Shown: in pieces, positions 43,785 through 53,414 of the stretch
How positions within the stretch are numbered: position 1 is the stretch's first letter
How the letters are laid out: every line of letters begins with the position of its first letter
Assembly: GCF_004382795.1 (NCBI RefSeq)
Contig: NZ_SMSG01000004.1
Coordinates: 248,001 to 312,000, forward strand
DNA: 64,000 nucleotides
Direction of reading: 5' to 3'
Origin: Cumulibacter soli
GTDB taxonomy: Bacteria > Actinomycetota > Actinomycetes > Mycobacteriales > Antricoccaceae
The notes under the pieces: generated by a model
What the model saw: only the letters and a program-made list of their open reading frames with translations
Database searches by the model: none
Told to the model about the DNA's origin: nothing
Position numbers and translations under genes: made by a program

Positions 43785-44203
43785 TCGCCCGTGCCCGCAT
43801 CGTCGCCAGTTATCTCGGCACCGAGTATGACGCCGCGATTTACCTTGGTCAGGATGAACAGCTCGTCAGCCTGCACAGCACACGCGACGGTGAGGGGTTC
43901 GAACCCATCGGCGAGGAGTTCGTGCGTGAAGTTCCGTTGGCCGAGTGCGACACCATCCACTATGTGCGGCCAATCGGAGAAGTCGGCGACGTACCGGTCG
44001 CCATCCTCGACGAGCGGACCGAACCTGCCGAACTGCTCGTAGAGTCGCTGGCCAACGACGCGCCCGCAGCCGCCGAAGCCGGCCTAGAACGCGTAGAGCG
44101 CGGCGTGTACCGCAGTTGGGTACCGTCGAGTCAGGTTCGCCAATATCGCTTGGAATTCATCGATCTCAATCCCGCGCCGCAGCACGGCGGCGAGTTCGGC
44201 TGA
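43781..44203 (+). CDS. Hypothetical protein in type VII locus (140 aa)
   Basis: The 140-residue protein begins MIARARIVASYLGTEYDAAIYLGQDEQLVSL and has no recognised family or membrane segment. Its ATG overlaps the stop of the SseB-domain gene (ATGA), so all three plus-strand genes here are translated as one unit. The 3' end overlaps the convergent gene at 44166-44903 by 38 bp. A structural role with the SseB-like protein is only a guess from context. Confidence 0.6.
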   Translation: MIARARIVASYLGTEYDAAIYLGQDEQLVSLHSTRDGEGFEPIGEEFVREVPLAECDTIHYVRPIGEVGDVPVAILDERTEPAELLVESLANDAPAAAEAGLERVERGVYRSWVPSSQVRQYRLEFIDLNPAPQHGGEFG

Positions 44204-44903
44204 CGTCCCCGATCATGTAACGCTCGACTGCCGTCAACTCGAGGGTGACGACGTCCAGGTTGCTCCCGGACAGCAGCCCAAGCTCGTTATGAGAGACCGC
44301 TTCGAGCCGCTGCGCTAGGTCACTTCCCCGAATACTCCCGGCGGCCAGCCGCGCTTCGGCGGGGGTCAGTTTCTGCAGGATCGCCAGGTCGGCGTACGTC
44401 AGGTCTGCGACGTTCCACGGCGTAAGTTGCGAATATAGCGTTAATACCGTCGTCCACGAGAGCCCTACCTGGTCATCTTCAGCGAGCGACGAATCGCTGT
44501 CCACCAGTACGAACACAGGGCGATCTTCGCTGGCGAATCGGGCATCAGGAAACTCGCGGACGACTCGAATCGCGCCCGACGCGCCCGCGGACGTTCGGAT
44601 GAACGCATCCCAGGCCGCGACGCGGCGGGTTTCCACCCATACCTGGGCACCCAACGCCAAGGCGCGAAAGGCCAGGACCTTGGCCAGCCCGATCGTGCCG
44701 ACAGCGAGGATCTCGCGCGGCTCACTGCTGAACAGTTCGCGCACCGCGAGTTGGCCGCCGTGCTCGCGGCCGAGAATCATGCCGGCGCCACCTGCCGTGT
44801 ACTCCACCCCACCTAGCACTTCGTTGCTGGTGCGCACCCCCCGCACCTGGGTGGGCGCGTTCATGTCGACCATGCGGCGTACGTCCGCGAATTTGTCAGT
44901 CAT
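44166..44903 (-). CDS. Hypothetical protein downstream of eccE
   Basis: The 245-residue soluble protein starts MTDKFADVRRMVDMNAP. It contains hydrophobic core strands (REILAVGTIGLAKVLAFRAL, RPVFVLVDSDSSLAEDDQ) suggestive of an alpha/beta fold, but no known motif. Its start overlaps the eccE stop (ATGA), so it is co-translated with EccE. That coupling points to a role in or with the ESX membrane complex or the eccE product. No signal peptide or membrane helix is seen. I do not recognise it. Confidence 0.65.
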   Translation of the reverse strand: MTDKFADVRRMVDMNAPTQVRGVRTSNEVLGGVEYTAGGAGMILGREHGGQLAVRELFSSEPREILAVGTIGLAKVLAFRALALGAQVWVETRRVAAWDAFIRTSAGASGAIRVVREFPDARFASEDRPVFVLVDSDSSLAEDDQVGLSWTTVLTLYSQLTPWNVADLTYADLAILQKLTPAEARLAAGSIRGSDLAQRLEAVSHNELGLLSGSNLDVVTLELTAVERYMIGDVSRTRRRAAARD

Positions 44904-46402
44904 ACTGCAAAACCGCCGGTGGGTAGTGTCGCGCCGACGCCGAAGCGGTGTGCACCGTCCAGTCGTCGCAGATCGGCGCCCGACTGACCCAGCACGCGCT
45001 GCAGACCTCCGTCGACGGCTTCTTGTGTCGAGTCCTCGCGCACGGTAAATCGGATGACCGCCTCCACATCCACGCAGTCACCGACGCGGCGTCCTGCCAG
45101 TGAGGTGGTGCTGGCCAGTGCGGGCACTGACTCGATGCCTTCGATCAATGCGCTGGCGGTCTCCCGCTCGGAGAGCGCCGGCCATTCGCGTACCCCGTAC
45201 GTCACGTGCATCGCGGTGTCCGCCTGCCATTGACGCCAGCTCTCGCGCAGTGTCCCCGTGGGTTGCGTCGGATCCATCCGGATCAACGTAGCCAGATCCT
45301 CGGCAGCTTCGCGAACCGTCCGTGTGCGGGGCCGGAATCCGGCCTTGCGCATCCTGCGTTCTACCCGTCGTACCGCATTCAGCAGCGACTGCTCCACCGT
45401 CGCCGGCGAGGGCACATCGGCGGAAAACATCGCCTGCACGCATACCCAGGTGCGGCGTCGAGCGGGGATGGTGCCGCCGCTCAGTTCCCGATAGGAGTTG
45501 GCGGCGGCGTCGTCGAGGGCCGCGACATTGGGCGCCGGTACGACGTGCGTGATGAGCTGAACCGAAATCGGCACATCGCCGGCCTCGTTGTGCGGCAGCA
45601 GTTCAGCCAGCGACGGCAGGCTTCGTTCACTACTCAGATCTGCACGATCGCTGGGAACCACCTCGAGCACCGCGGTGAACCCGGTCGAGTCGGTGAGCAC
45701 CGCAACTCCGCGGCCGTCGACGTCGAGGCTGCGCAAGGCGCCGCCGTGCGCAACCGCGGACACGATCGCTGAACCCGGTGAAGCCGGTTCGAGGGCCGTG
45801 ACGCGGCGCCGGGCGAGATACCGCAGGGCGGTGCCCAGCCATTCGTACAGCCATCGTCCATCTATGCGCACGAAGCAGATCGCGAGCGCGATCAATGAGA
45901 CCGCTGCCACCGATAGCAGCGTCACCATAGAACTTCGAGAAACCGCCGCTACAGCGACGATCGCGCCTTCAGCCGCCATGACTTGCCCGGCGTGAACGGT
46001 GCCGAATCGGCGTTGCCGGATTTCGACCGGCGGCTCGATAACTCGTTGATCGTCCTGCGGGTCGGCCGGCGGTGCGGCCTTCTTCGCTGCCGCCGCAATC
46101 GCCTGCTGTTCGGCGAGTTCACGCGATGATCGCTGCGCGGCCTCGCGCCGACGCGCGATCGGGGATGTCGCGGCAGCCGATGCCGACGCCGGCGCAGTTG
46201 CGGTGTTGACCTCGGCGCGCCGTCCCTGGATGACCTCTCGCTGCGAAGATTCCTGCCGACCGGCAGCCGGAACAGGCGTCGTTTTAGCAGGTCGCTGCGC
46301 GGCACTGTCCGAGCGCGCCTCGTTCGGGGCCGCGACCGGCTCGGCCGCCGGTCGCGGCGCACGCAATACGGCGTCTGGTGCCTGCTGTTGACGATCTGTC
46401 AC
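44900..46402 (-). CDS. eccE: Type VII secretion protein EccE
   Basis: The 500-residue protein has a long disordered N-terminus (about 1-125, rich in Ala, Arg and Glu). Two membrane segments sit near 143-185 (AAEGAIVAVAAVSRSSMVTL, LLSVAAVSLIALAICFVRID), followed by a cytoplasmic domain with the EccE features YEWLGTALRYLARRRV, the FTAVLEVVPSD block and the RVERRMRKAGFRPRTRTVRE region. EccE sits at the periphery of the ESX membrane complex. The N-terminal extension is longer than in mycobacterial EccE. It is followed, with ATGA overlap, by an unknown gene. Confidence 0.82.
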   Translation of the reverse strand: MTDRQQQAPDAVLRAPRPAAEPVAAPNEARSDSAAQRPAKTTPVPAAGRQESSQREVIQGRRAEVNTATAPASASAAATSPIARRREAAQRSSRELAEQQAIAAAAKKAAPPADPQDDQRVIEPPVEIRQRRFGTVHAGQVMAAEGAIVAVAAVSRSSMVTLLSVAAVSLIALAICFVRIDGRWLYEWLGTALRYLARRRVTALEPASPGSAIVSAVAHGGALRSLDVDGRGVAVLTDSTGFTAVLEVVPSDRADLSSERSLPSLAELLPHNEAGDVPISVQLITHVVPAPNVAALDDAAANSYRELSGGTIPARRRTWVCVQAMFSADVPSPATVEQSLLNAVRRVERRMRKAGFRPRTRTVREAAEDLATLIRMDPTQPTGTLRESWRQWQADTAMHVTYGVREWPALSERETASALIEGIESVPALASTTSLAGRRVGDCVDVEAVIRFTVREDSTQEAVDGGLQRVLGQSGADLRRLDGAHRFGVGATLPTGGFAV

Positions 46403-46464
46403 GTGAATTCCTTTGCGGTGGACGCCACCATCCTAACGAGACACCGGCTGCGCTCCGACCGCAA

Positions 46465-48453
46465 TCAGTCTCGCTTGGCGCCGATCGCGGGGCCCGATCG
46501 CGTCACGCGCTCGTTAGGCGTGCGCGCCGCGATGACGCCGTCACCGGCACCGTCCGCCTCGAACAACTCGGTGCCGCCGACCAACGCCAGTTCCGCCGAC
46601 AACTGTTCATCCGGCTTCTCGTCCGCGCGAGACCGCGAATTGCGCTCTGCCAACCGCGCCTTGTGCGGCTGGGCCGCTGGTTGGCGCCGTGGTGTCGCGC
46701 CTCTGCTCGTCTGCGGATGCCCAGCGACGTCGTTGGGGCGCCCTGTCAGCGACGTGCGCAGCGCGCGACGCGCCGCTTCAGCGTTGGCCTGCCGTGACGT
46801 CGGAACCGCAGTCGAGCGCCCACCCAACGACCCAGCACCCTTGGGTGTGCCGTACTCGAGCCGTGGCGACGCCGAACTGCCAACCCCTGGTCTGCTGGTG
46901 GCGCCGGGTTTGCCGGTCACACCGGGGCGCGCGCCGATGCCGGGTGCCGTCGGGCGACCCTGCAGCGTCTTTGGCACGTTGGGCGACGTGCTCGGCGTAA
47001 TCGGTCGACCGCCCGCGGTCCGTCCACCGAGGCCGGGTGCGGCGGGGCGAGCACCGACACCTGGGGCGCCTGGGCGTCCACCGACACCCGGGGCGCCTGG
47101 TCGACCGCCCACGCCGGGTGCGGTCGGCGCTCCGGAGCGCCCGCCAAGTGCAGGTGAGCCAGCACCCAGGCCGGATCGCGAGGGAGGCGCAGCGGGGCTG
47201 GCGCTCCCGCGCCCGCCAAGGCCTGGTGCGGTCGGCGGTCGGGTACCGGCCCCCGGGCTGCCCATGCCCGGCGCCGCGGGCGCCGCGCCGCGGCCATTGA
47301 GGCCTGCGGGCATCCCGGGCGCTGCCGGCCGGGCGCTGCCGGCGGAAAGATTAGGCGCCGTCGGGGCCGCACCGCGGCCGGTTTGCGCGGAGTTGGCCGG
47401 AGCAGAGCTCGTCGGACGCAGTAAGGCCGGGGCGACCGGCGGTGGCGCGATGGCGGGGGTGGAGATTCCTTCCGGCGCCTCGGGTGCAGGCAGATGATCG
47501 AGCATGTGCTGCTGCACGTCGCGCATGGCCTGTTCGTTGAGCGGATTCGTCGGCGGCTGGCGGAAACCCGCCATGATTTGGTCGCGGAGCTGGCCGACGT
47601 CGGGCGACTGCGGGCGTCCGTACATACCGATTAACGCAGCCGTAGGTACGGCTCCCGGCATCGGCTGATTCAACCCCGCGGGCGCGGTCGGCGCGGCTGG
47701 GGCCGGTGCACCCGGAACCGCAGGAGTGCCCGGCGCACCTGGGCCGGGGCCGACTCCCGGAGCTGTGAACTCTTTCACGAGCGCGTCCTTGGGGCCCTGG
47801 TAGACCGCACCGGTGCTCATCGATTGGAAGGCAGTGTCGTACGCCGTCGACATCGGCGTGAGAATTTCCTCCCGCGAGCGCCTCGAGTAGTGCTCCAGGT
47901 TCTCCGCCAGGCGGTCCTTGCCGCCGAAGGCTTCGACAATGTCGGTGCCGAGTTCCCCTATGCTGTCGTTCGCGTTCTCTTCCGAACGCAGCGTGTCAGA
48001 CTTCTCCTTGTACTCCTGCCACAAGGTGACCATTGCGTTGCGTTTGCGAACGACTTCGCCGTACAGGTTGTAACACAGTGCAGACTTGTTGGAGTTCGCC
48101 TTCTCAGCCCAGTTATCCAGCACTGCGGTGAGCATGCCCACCTTCATCAAGAAGGCTTCCTTTGCCGCGCCCTCCCATTTCGAGGACAGCGTGATGCCCT
48201 GCTGCCGGATGGCGTCGGCACCCGAGGTTAGCGCTGTGCCGATCTGGCCCCAGGCCCAGCCCGCGTCCCAGATCGTGTCCGGCTCTTCTTTCGTGATCGC
48301 CACGTAGTGCATGTTGATGTCGCCGTACTGCAGGTCTTGATTGGCCGGGATCGGCTCGGGCGCATCATCGTAGGACGGGTAGTAGCTCTGGCTTGGAACC
48401 CCGGGCTCATACGCACCGGCGCCGGGATCGGGCGCGCCGAAGTTATCGGTCAT
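46465..48453 (-). CDS. WXG100-like protein with long Pro/Gly-rich repeat region (T7SS substrate candidate)
   Basis: The 662-residue protein has an N-terminal helical module (about 55-220) with a WXG-type turn, LSSKWEGAAKEAFLMKVGML, as in PPE/WXG100 substrates. About 400 residues of low-complexity sequence follow, with repeats of PGAPGVGGR, PAAPGLGGR and PTAPGLG in a collagen-like Pro-Gly pattern. The C-terminus is charged (SRSRADEKPDEQLSAELALV). It lies between eccE and a probable EspC-like gene on the same strand as eccC. It may be secreted or form a fibrous surface or scaffold component. No catalytic domain is seen. Confidence 0.75.
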   Translation of the reverse strand: MTDNFGAPDPGAGAYEPGVPSQSYYPSYDDAPEPIPANQDLQYGDINMHYVAITKEEPDTIWDAGWAWGQIGTALTSGADAIRQQGITLSSKWEGAAKEAFLMKVGMLTAVLDNWAEKANSNKSALCYNLYGEVVRKRNAMVTLWQEYKEKSDTLRSEENANDSIGELGTDIVEAFGGKDRLAENLEHYSRRSREEILTPMSTAYDTAFQSMSTGAVYQGPKDALVKEFTAPGVGPGPGAPGTPAVPGAPAPAAPTAPAGLNQPMPGAVPTAALIGMYGRPQSPDVGQLRDQIMAGFRQPPTNPLNEQAMRDVQQHMLDHLPAPEAPEGISTPAIAPPPVAPALLRPTSSAPANSAQTGRGAAPTAPNLSAGSARPAAPGMPAGLNGRGAAPAAPGMGSPGAGTRPPTAPGLGGRGSASPAAPPSRSGLGAGSPALGGRSGAPTAPGVGGRPGAPGVGGRPGAPGVGARPAAPGLGGRTAGGRPITPSTSPNVPKTLQGRPTAPGIGARPGVTGKPGATSRPGVGSSASPRLEYGTPKGAGSLGGRSTAVPTSRQANAEAARRALRTSLTGRPNDVAGHPQTSRGATPRRQPAAQPHKARLAERNSRSRADEKPDEQLSAELALVGGTELFEADGAGDGVIAARTPNERVTRSGPAIGAKRD

Positions 48454-48466
48454 TGTTGAGCGCCCC

Positions 48467-49204
48467 TTACGCTACGACCGTCGGATCTGACCCGGTTGGC
48501 TCTGCCCCTGGCGCAAGAATCACCTCGTCGGGCTGTTCTGCTTCCGGCGCGCCCGGCACGTTGGCACCCTCCGGGGTGTCCTCCGGAGCCTCGTACTCGT
48601 CGTAGTGGGTGTGCCCACCGTTCTCCTGATCGTTCTGGTCCTCGGCCTGGTGCTGGTCCACGAGCGACTCGGCACCTTGAGCGCTGTACGGATCCGCTGG
48701 GCGGCAAACGTTTGTCGAGGACGTCACCGGTGCGGTGGGGACGTACGACTCCGTGATCGAGGTGTTGGCCGCCTCTTCCTGGATCTCCTGCTCGGTCTGC
48801 TCACCGTTCTGTTCGGCCTGAGCCTGCTGTTCGGCGCGCTGCGCGCTGAGAGTTTGATCGCTGGAGACCGGGTAGAACGCGGAGTTCACTGCGTTCATCT
48901 GCGCCTCGGCGTCGGTGTCACTCTCCTGGTAGATCGCTGCGACAGAAACCGCGCCGGTCGTGACGGCCTGAAGTCCGTAGTTCACGTCCGTCAGGAAGTT
49001 CGACGTCGCGAGCATCACGTTGTTGTTCCAGGTCGCCAGCAACGCGGCGGACGGCAGACCACTGAGTCCGACCTTCATGCCCAACTTCGAGAAGTTGTCG
49101 GTGATCGTCGTGCCATGCGTTTGGTAGTCCTCGGCGGCGCCCTTAGCGAAGTTCATCAACGCTTGGGACTCCACCTTGATACCGGGCAGGTCGAAATCGC
49201 CCAC
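48467..49204 (-). CDS. EspC-like small T7SS substrate candidate
   Basis: The 245-residue protein has an N-terminal helical hairpin (about 10-105) resembling EspC/WXG100 proteins: SQALMNFAKGAAEDYQTHGT, then a turn LPSAALLATWNNNVMLATSN. A Y-x-x-x-D secretion-signal-like motif (YQESD, about residue 92) follows. The C-terminal half is acidic and disordered (many Glu, Gln, Asp). The gene lies 13 bp upstream of the WXG/Pro-Gly protein and between it and eccC, all on the minus strand. Assignment to EspC or another WXG-like family is by shape only. Confidence 0.6.
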   Translation of the reverse strand: MGDFDLPGIKVESQALMNFAKGAAEDYQTHGTTITDNFSKLGMKVGLSGLPSAALLATWNNNVMLATSNFLTDVNYGLQAVTTGAVSVAAIYQESDTDAEAQMNAVNSAFYPVSSDQTLSAQRAEQQAQAEQNGEQTEQEIQEEAANTSITESYVPTAPVTSSTNVCRPADPYSAQGAESLVDQHQAEDQNDQENGGHTHYDEYEAPEDTPEGANVPGAPEAEQPDEVILAPGAEPTGSDPTVVA

Positions 49205-49386
49205 AATTGCTCCTTCGTCACATCATCTGAATTCGTCGGCAACCGCGTGTGGGACGTGGCCGCCCGCCGAGCCGTTCCCCAACATACAGAGCATCCTGGG
49301 TGGCGGCGACGTGCTTGCGAAGAAGTTCACCGGACGTTTCCCGTCCGCCTTATGCGGATCCGACATCGCCGCTCGCGGCACGCGAA

Positions 49387-52300
49387 CTACAGGTCTGCGG
49401 GAGGCTTCCAGGCGATCTGAATGAGGCGGGTTCCCTCACGTCGAGTCACGTAATAACCGCGACCCGCCGGCAGCGCCTCGGGACGCACCGTGCCCACCAG
49501 CGCACCCTCGTCGCGCGTGCCGGACATCACGATTCCGGGCGCGGCCAGCTCCTTCATCCGTTGCAGCATTTGTTCGTACTGCGCCCGTCCGGCGCCGCCG
49601 GATCGACGGGTGACACTCAGGTGCAGCCCGATGTCACGCGCTTGCGGCATGAAGTCCACCAGTGGTTGCAGCGGCGGCGGTGATCCGGTGCTCGCGAGGT
49701 CGTAGTCGTCGATGAAGAAGAAGAGCTCAGGGCCGCTCCACCACGTTCGGTTGCGCAATTGCTCCGGGGTGACGTCACTACCGGGCAACCGTCTGGTCAG
49801 CGAACGCGACAGTTGTTCGCACATCTTGCCGGCGTGATCTGGCGTCGTCCCGTACGCGAGTAGGTAGTCTTCCGGGACTTCGCCAAGTAGCGACCGGCGC
49901 GGGTCGATGATGATGATTTTTGCCTCATCCGGCGAGTACTGCTCCATCACCCGATGCGCCATCACCCGCAGCAGGTTCGACTTACCCGACTCGCTATCGC
50001 CGTAGACCACAAGTAGCGGTTCGTTGGCGACGTCGACGTACACCGGCCCGAGGTCGGTCTCGGACAAGCCGATCGACACACCGCGGGCTGGATCGCTTGG
50101 CACTGCCTCATACCCGATTTCAGGCGGCAGCAGCCGAACCGCGGGCGCCCCGGGGTGCGGCCAGGCTTCCTTCACGCGCGCGATCAGATCGGCAACACCG
50201 TCCGGTAGCGAGTCCACCTCCTGCACGCCATCGATTCTCGGTATAGCCGTGAGCATGTGCAGCAGGTCGTCGGTGAGACCGCGCCCTGGTTTGTCATCGG
50301 GCACGTTCATGGCGACGCGACGCCCCAAAACTGAATCTCCGGGGTCACCCAGGCGCAACTCGAACTTGGTGCCGAACATGTCGCGCAGCGCCAATCGCAG
50401 GTCCATCCAACGCGACGCCGAACCGACCAAGTGGATCCCGTACGACAAGCCCCGGGTGCCGATCTCGTTCAAGATGGGTTCGATCGGTTCAAAATCGTTG
50501 CGCACGGTCTGCCATCCGTCGATGACCAGGAACACATCGCCGTACGGGTCCTGGGCGAACTCCCCGCGCGCCTTGGCCCGTCGGTATGCGGCCATGTTCT
50601 CCACGCCGTGCTGCGCGAACAGTGCCTCACGCATCTCCAGCAATTGCTTCAATTCGGCCATGGTGCGCCGCACCGTGTTCGTATCGCGCCGTGAGGCAAC
50701 TGAACCGACGTGCGGTAGTTCGCGCAACGCGCCCAGTCCGCCGCCACCGAAATCGAAACCGTAGAACTGGACCTCCGCTGGGGTATGCGTCAGCGCGAGC
50801 CCACACACGATCGAGCGCAGGAAGTTGGATTTCCCGGACTGTGGCGCACCCACGACCATCACGTGCCCGCCGGCTCCGGTGAGGTCGATCTGCAAGGTCT
50901 CACGACGTTGTTCGAAGGGTTTGTCGATCACTCCGACGTTCGCCCGGAGCGTGCCACGTACGTCGGATCCCGAGACCGTCAACCCGTACTGCGGATCTAC
51001 GGAGAGTCCCGGCAGCAGCTGATCCAAGGTGGGGGGCTCGGCCAACGGCGGCAACCACACGCGGTGCGCTTCCGGGCCACGGCCCTCGATCCGGTCGACG
51101 ACGATATCGAGCAAGCTCTCACCGACGCCTTCGTCCGGATCGTCGGGCTTCTCCTCGACGTCCGTCGTCGGTTCGGCCTCCACCTTGGGCGCATGGTAAA
51201 GCGTGTCGTACGCGAGAATCGCGACCTCACTCGGCGTTCCGCCCGCAGCCTGGCCAGCCTTCTTTCGCTTGTACATACCCGATACGTACGCGGCGCGAAA
51301 GCGATCGAGCGGGTCGGTGCCGAACTTGATATAGCCGTGGCCGGGAGCGCGCGGAAGCTCGAACGCATCGGGCGCTCCGATGACGACTCGTGACTCGGAC
51401 GCCGAGTTTGTGCGTAGTGATACTCGGTAGGACAGATGCGTGTCCAGGCCTCGAAGACGTCCTTCCTCCAGCCGCTGGGACGCGAGCAGCAAGTGCACGC
51501 CCAGCGAGCGCCCGACGCGGCCGATCTGCACGAACATGTCGATGAAGTCCGGCTTGGCCGAGAGCAACTCGGAGAACTCGTCACACACGATCAGCAGGCT
51601 GGGCATCGGATCTAGCGGTGCGCCGGCGAGCCTGGCCTTCTCATAATCGCGCAGGCTGGAGAACTTGCCGGCGGTACGCAGCAGTTCCTGACGGCGTAAC
51701 AGTTCACCGTTGATCGCATCGACCATTCGGTCGACCAGCGGCAGTTCGTCCGACAGGTTCGTGATGACCGCTGAGGTGTGCGGTAACCGGTCCAGCTTGG
51801 TGAACGTGGCACCGCCCTTGAAGTCCACCAGCACGAAGTTCAGATTCTCCGAACTGTGCGTGATCGCTAGGGCGAGCACCAAGGTTCGCAGCAGTTCGGA
51901 CTTTCCCGAACCGGTCGCCCCGATCAGCAGCCCGTGCGGGCCCATTCCATCTTGCGCCGATTCCTTAATATCCAGATCGACCGGTCGACCGTCCGGCCCG
52001 ATGCCGATCGGCACCCGCAACTGATCACGGTTGGCGCGCGGCTTCCAGCCGCGAGTGACGTCGTAGTTATAAGGGTCGCCGAGATCAAGCAGCTCGCCCA
52101 GGCCCATCGCCGAGCTCATCGCCTTGTCCCCGACCGACCCGATCGACATCCGGCGGGGCGCTAGGTAACGTGCGAGCGCCTCGACATCGGCGAGGCTCAA
52201 CCGATCTGCGATACCTAACTCAGACTCCACATCGTCGGTACGGCTGCGAACCGTGCGATTCTCGTCGACGTTCAGCACGAGCATGGAACTCTCCAGCATC

Positions 52301-53361
52301 CGCGGCGGCGGAGTGGAGAGATCGATCACGGTCACACCTTCGAGGCCAGAATCGGCCATTAAGTGACTCGAGCCGGCCACATCGCCGCCATCGATGACGA
52401 CCAGCAGATGCGGGCCGGCGATCTGCGTCTGCGGTCCGGCCGGATTGAACCGGGGCCGCACGCTCAGGATGTCATCCAGCATCGCTTCGATCGAGGGCAT
52501 GTTCGGCGCAACGAGGCGTAGGTTGCCAGCGGCGTCCTCACGCTCGGGGTGGAATCCGTGGGGCAACCACTTCGCCCATTCCCAATTCGCTCGCTCCTCG
52601 TGCCCCACACACATCGCGATCATCACGTCGTCCGGCGAATGATGTACGGCGGTTTGCGCCAGCAGCGCGCGCACCATCGCACGGGCGTGATCATCCTCTC
52701 CGGTGATGTAGACGCGACTGAACCCGTTGAGCGCCATCGCTATCGGCAGCCCTGGCACGTTCGCGTAGGTGTTGACGAACTTTCGTAGGGCCGCGGCGCA
52801 TACCGGCTCGAGCTCGTCCAGTGGTTTGGTCTGCGGCGTGATCAGCGGCGTCGCGAGTTGTTGCGGCCCCAGCCCGAGCCGTACGGCGCCGAAGTCGGCG
52901 TCCTCGCGGCGACGTTCCCATAGCCGATAGCTCGCCGCTGTGACGAGGAGTTGATCGGGTTCCGGGTGGCGATAGAACATCGCCTTCGCCTGCTGGGTAA
53001 TCGTTTTCTTAACATTGCTGCGATGCGAGGCAAGGTGACGCATGTAGTCGCGCCGCTGCGCGGTGCGCTCGCGCTTACTGCCACCGCCGGTGTTCTGCAT
53101 CAGGCCCACACCGATCATGCCGAGCGCGGACAGCCCGAACAATGCACCTAACACGTATCCCATCGGACCGGAACCACCGCGGCTACTGAACATCAGGGCC
53201 ATCGCGCCGGCGCCGGCGAGCATCGGCAGCATCATCAGCATCTGCGACCAGTTCTTCCCGCTGTCGCGCGGAATCTCTGGGGGCGGGTCGATCACCACCT
53301 CACCGGTCGGGAGCTCCGGAGCCTCCCGTCGCGGCTGACGGCGAACAATCAACGTTCCCAA
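49387..53361 (-). CDS. eccC: Type VII secretion ATPase EccC (fused EccCa/EccCb)
   Basis: The 1324-residue FtsK/SpoIIIE-type motor drives ESX secretion. Two N-terminal membrane segments (WSQMLMMLPMLAGAGAMALM and PMGYVLGALFGLSALGMIGV) precede a DUF domain and three ATPase domains. Walker A motifs are GATGSGKS (about 479-486), GAPQSGKS (about 836-843) and GDSESGKS (about 1119-1126). The first domain keeps a full Walker B with CDEFSELL, while the second and third have IDGWQ and IDDYD instead, as usual. Fusion of EccCa and EccCb in one chain is the non-mycobacterial ESX-1/-5-like form. The start is a TTG (53361) with AAGGAG 7 nt upstream, giving the expected MGTLIVRRQPRREAPELPTG. It is divergent from eccD. 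Confidence 0.95.
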   Translation of the reverse strand: MGTLIVRRQPRREAPELPTGEVVIDPPPEIPRDSGKNWSQMLMMLPMLAGAGAMALMFSSRGGSGPMGYVLGALFGLSALGMIGVGLMQNTGGGSKRERTAQRRDYMRHLASHRSNVKKTITQQAKAMFYRHPEPDQLLVTAASYRLWERRREDADFGAVRLGLGPQQLATPLITPQTKPLDELEPVCAAALRKFVNTYANVPGLPIAMALNGFSRVYITGEDDHARAMVRALLAQTAVHHSPDDVMIAMCVGHEERANWEWAKWLPHGFHPEREDAAGNLRLVAPNMPSIEAMLDDILSVRPRFNPAGPQTQIAGPHLLVVIDGGDVAGSSHLMADSGLEGVTVIDLSTPPPRMLESSMLVLNVDENRTVRSRTDDVESELGIADRLSLADVEALARYLAPRRMSIGSVGDKAMSSAMGLGELLDLGDPYNYDVTRGWKPRANRDQLRVPIGIGPDGRPVDLDIKESAQDGMGPHGLLIGATGSGKSELLRTLVLALAITHSSENLNFVLVDFKGGATFTKLDRLPHTSAVITNLSDELPLVDRMVDAINGELLRRQELLRTAGKFSSLRDYEKARLAGAPLDPMPSLLIVCDEFSELLSAKPDFIDMFVQIGRVGRSLGVHLLLASQRLEEGRLRGLDTHLSYRVSLRTNSASESRVVIGAPDAFELPRAPGHGYIKFGTDPLDRFRAAYVSGMYKRKKAGQAAGGTPSEVAILAYDTLYHAPKVEAEPTTDVEEKPDDPDEGVGESLLDIVVDRIEGRGPEAHRVWLPPLAEPPTLDQLLPGLSVDPQYGLTVSGSDVRGTLRANVGVIDKPFEQRRETLQIDLTGAGGHVMVVGAPQSGKSNFLRSIVCGLALTHTPAEVQFYGFDFGGGGLGALRELPHVGSVASRRDTNTVRRTMAELKQLLEMREALFAQHGVENMAAYRRAKARGEFAQDPYGDVFLVIDGWQTVRNDFEPIEPILNEIGTRGLSYGIHLVGSASRWMDLRLALRDMFGTKFELRLGDPGDSVLGRRVAMNVPDDKPGRGLTDDLLHMLTAIPRIDGVQEVDSLPDGVADLIARVKEAWPHPGAPAVRLLPPEIGYEAVPSDPARGVSIGLSETDLGPVYVDVANEPLLVVYGDSESGKSNLLRVMAHRVMEQYSPDEAKIIIIDPRRSLLGEVPEDYLLAYGTTPDHAGKMCEQLSRSLTRRLPGSDVTPEQLRNRTWWSGPELFFFIDDYDLASTGSPPPLQPLVDFMPQARDIGLHLSVTRRSGGAGRAQYEQMLQRMKELAAPGIVMSGTRDEGALVGTVRPEALPAGRGYYVTRREGTRLIQIAWKPPADL

Positions 53362-53414
53362 GCGGTAACTCCTTAGACGGGCGGAAAACTCCACGGTCCG
53401 AGAGGGGTGCCATT

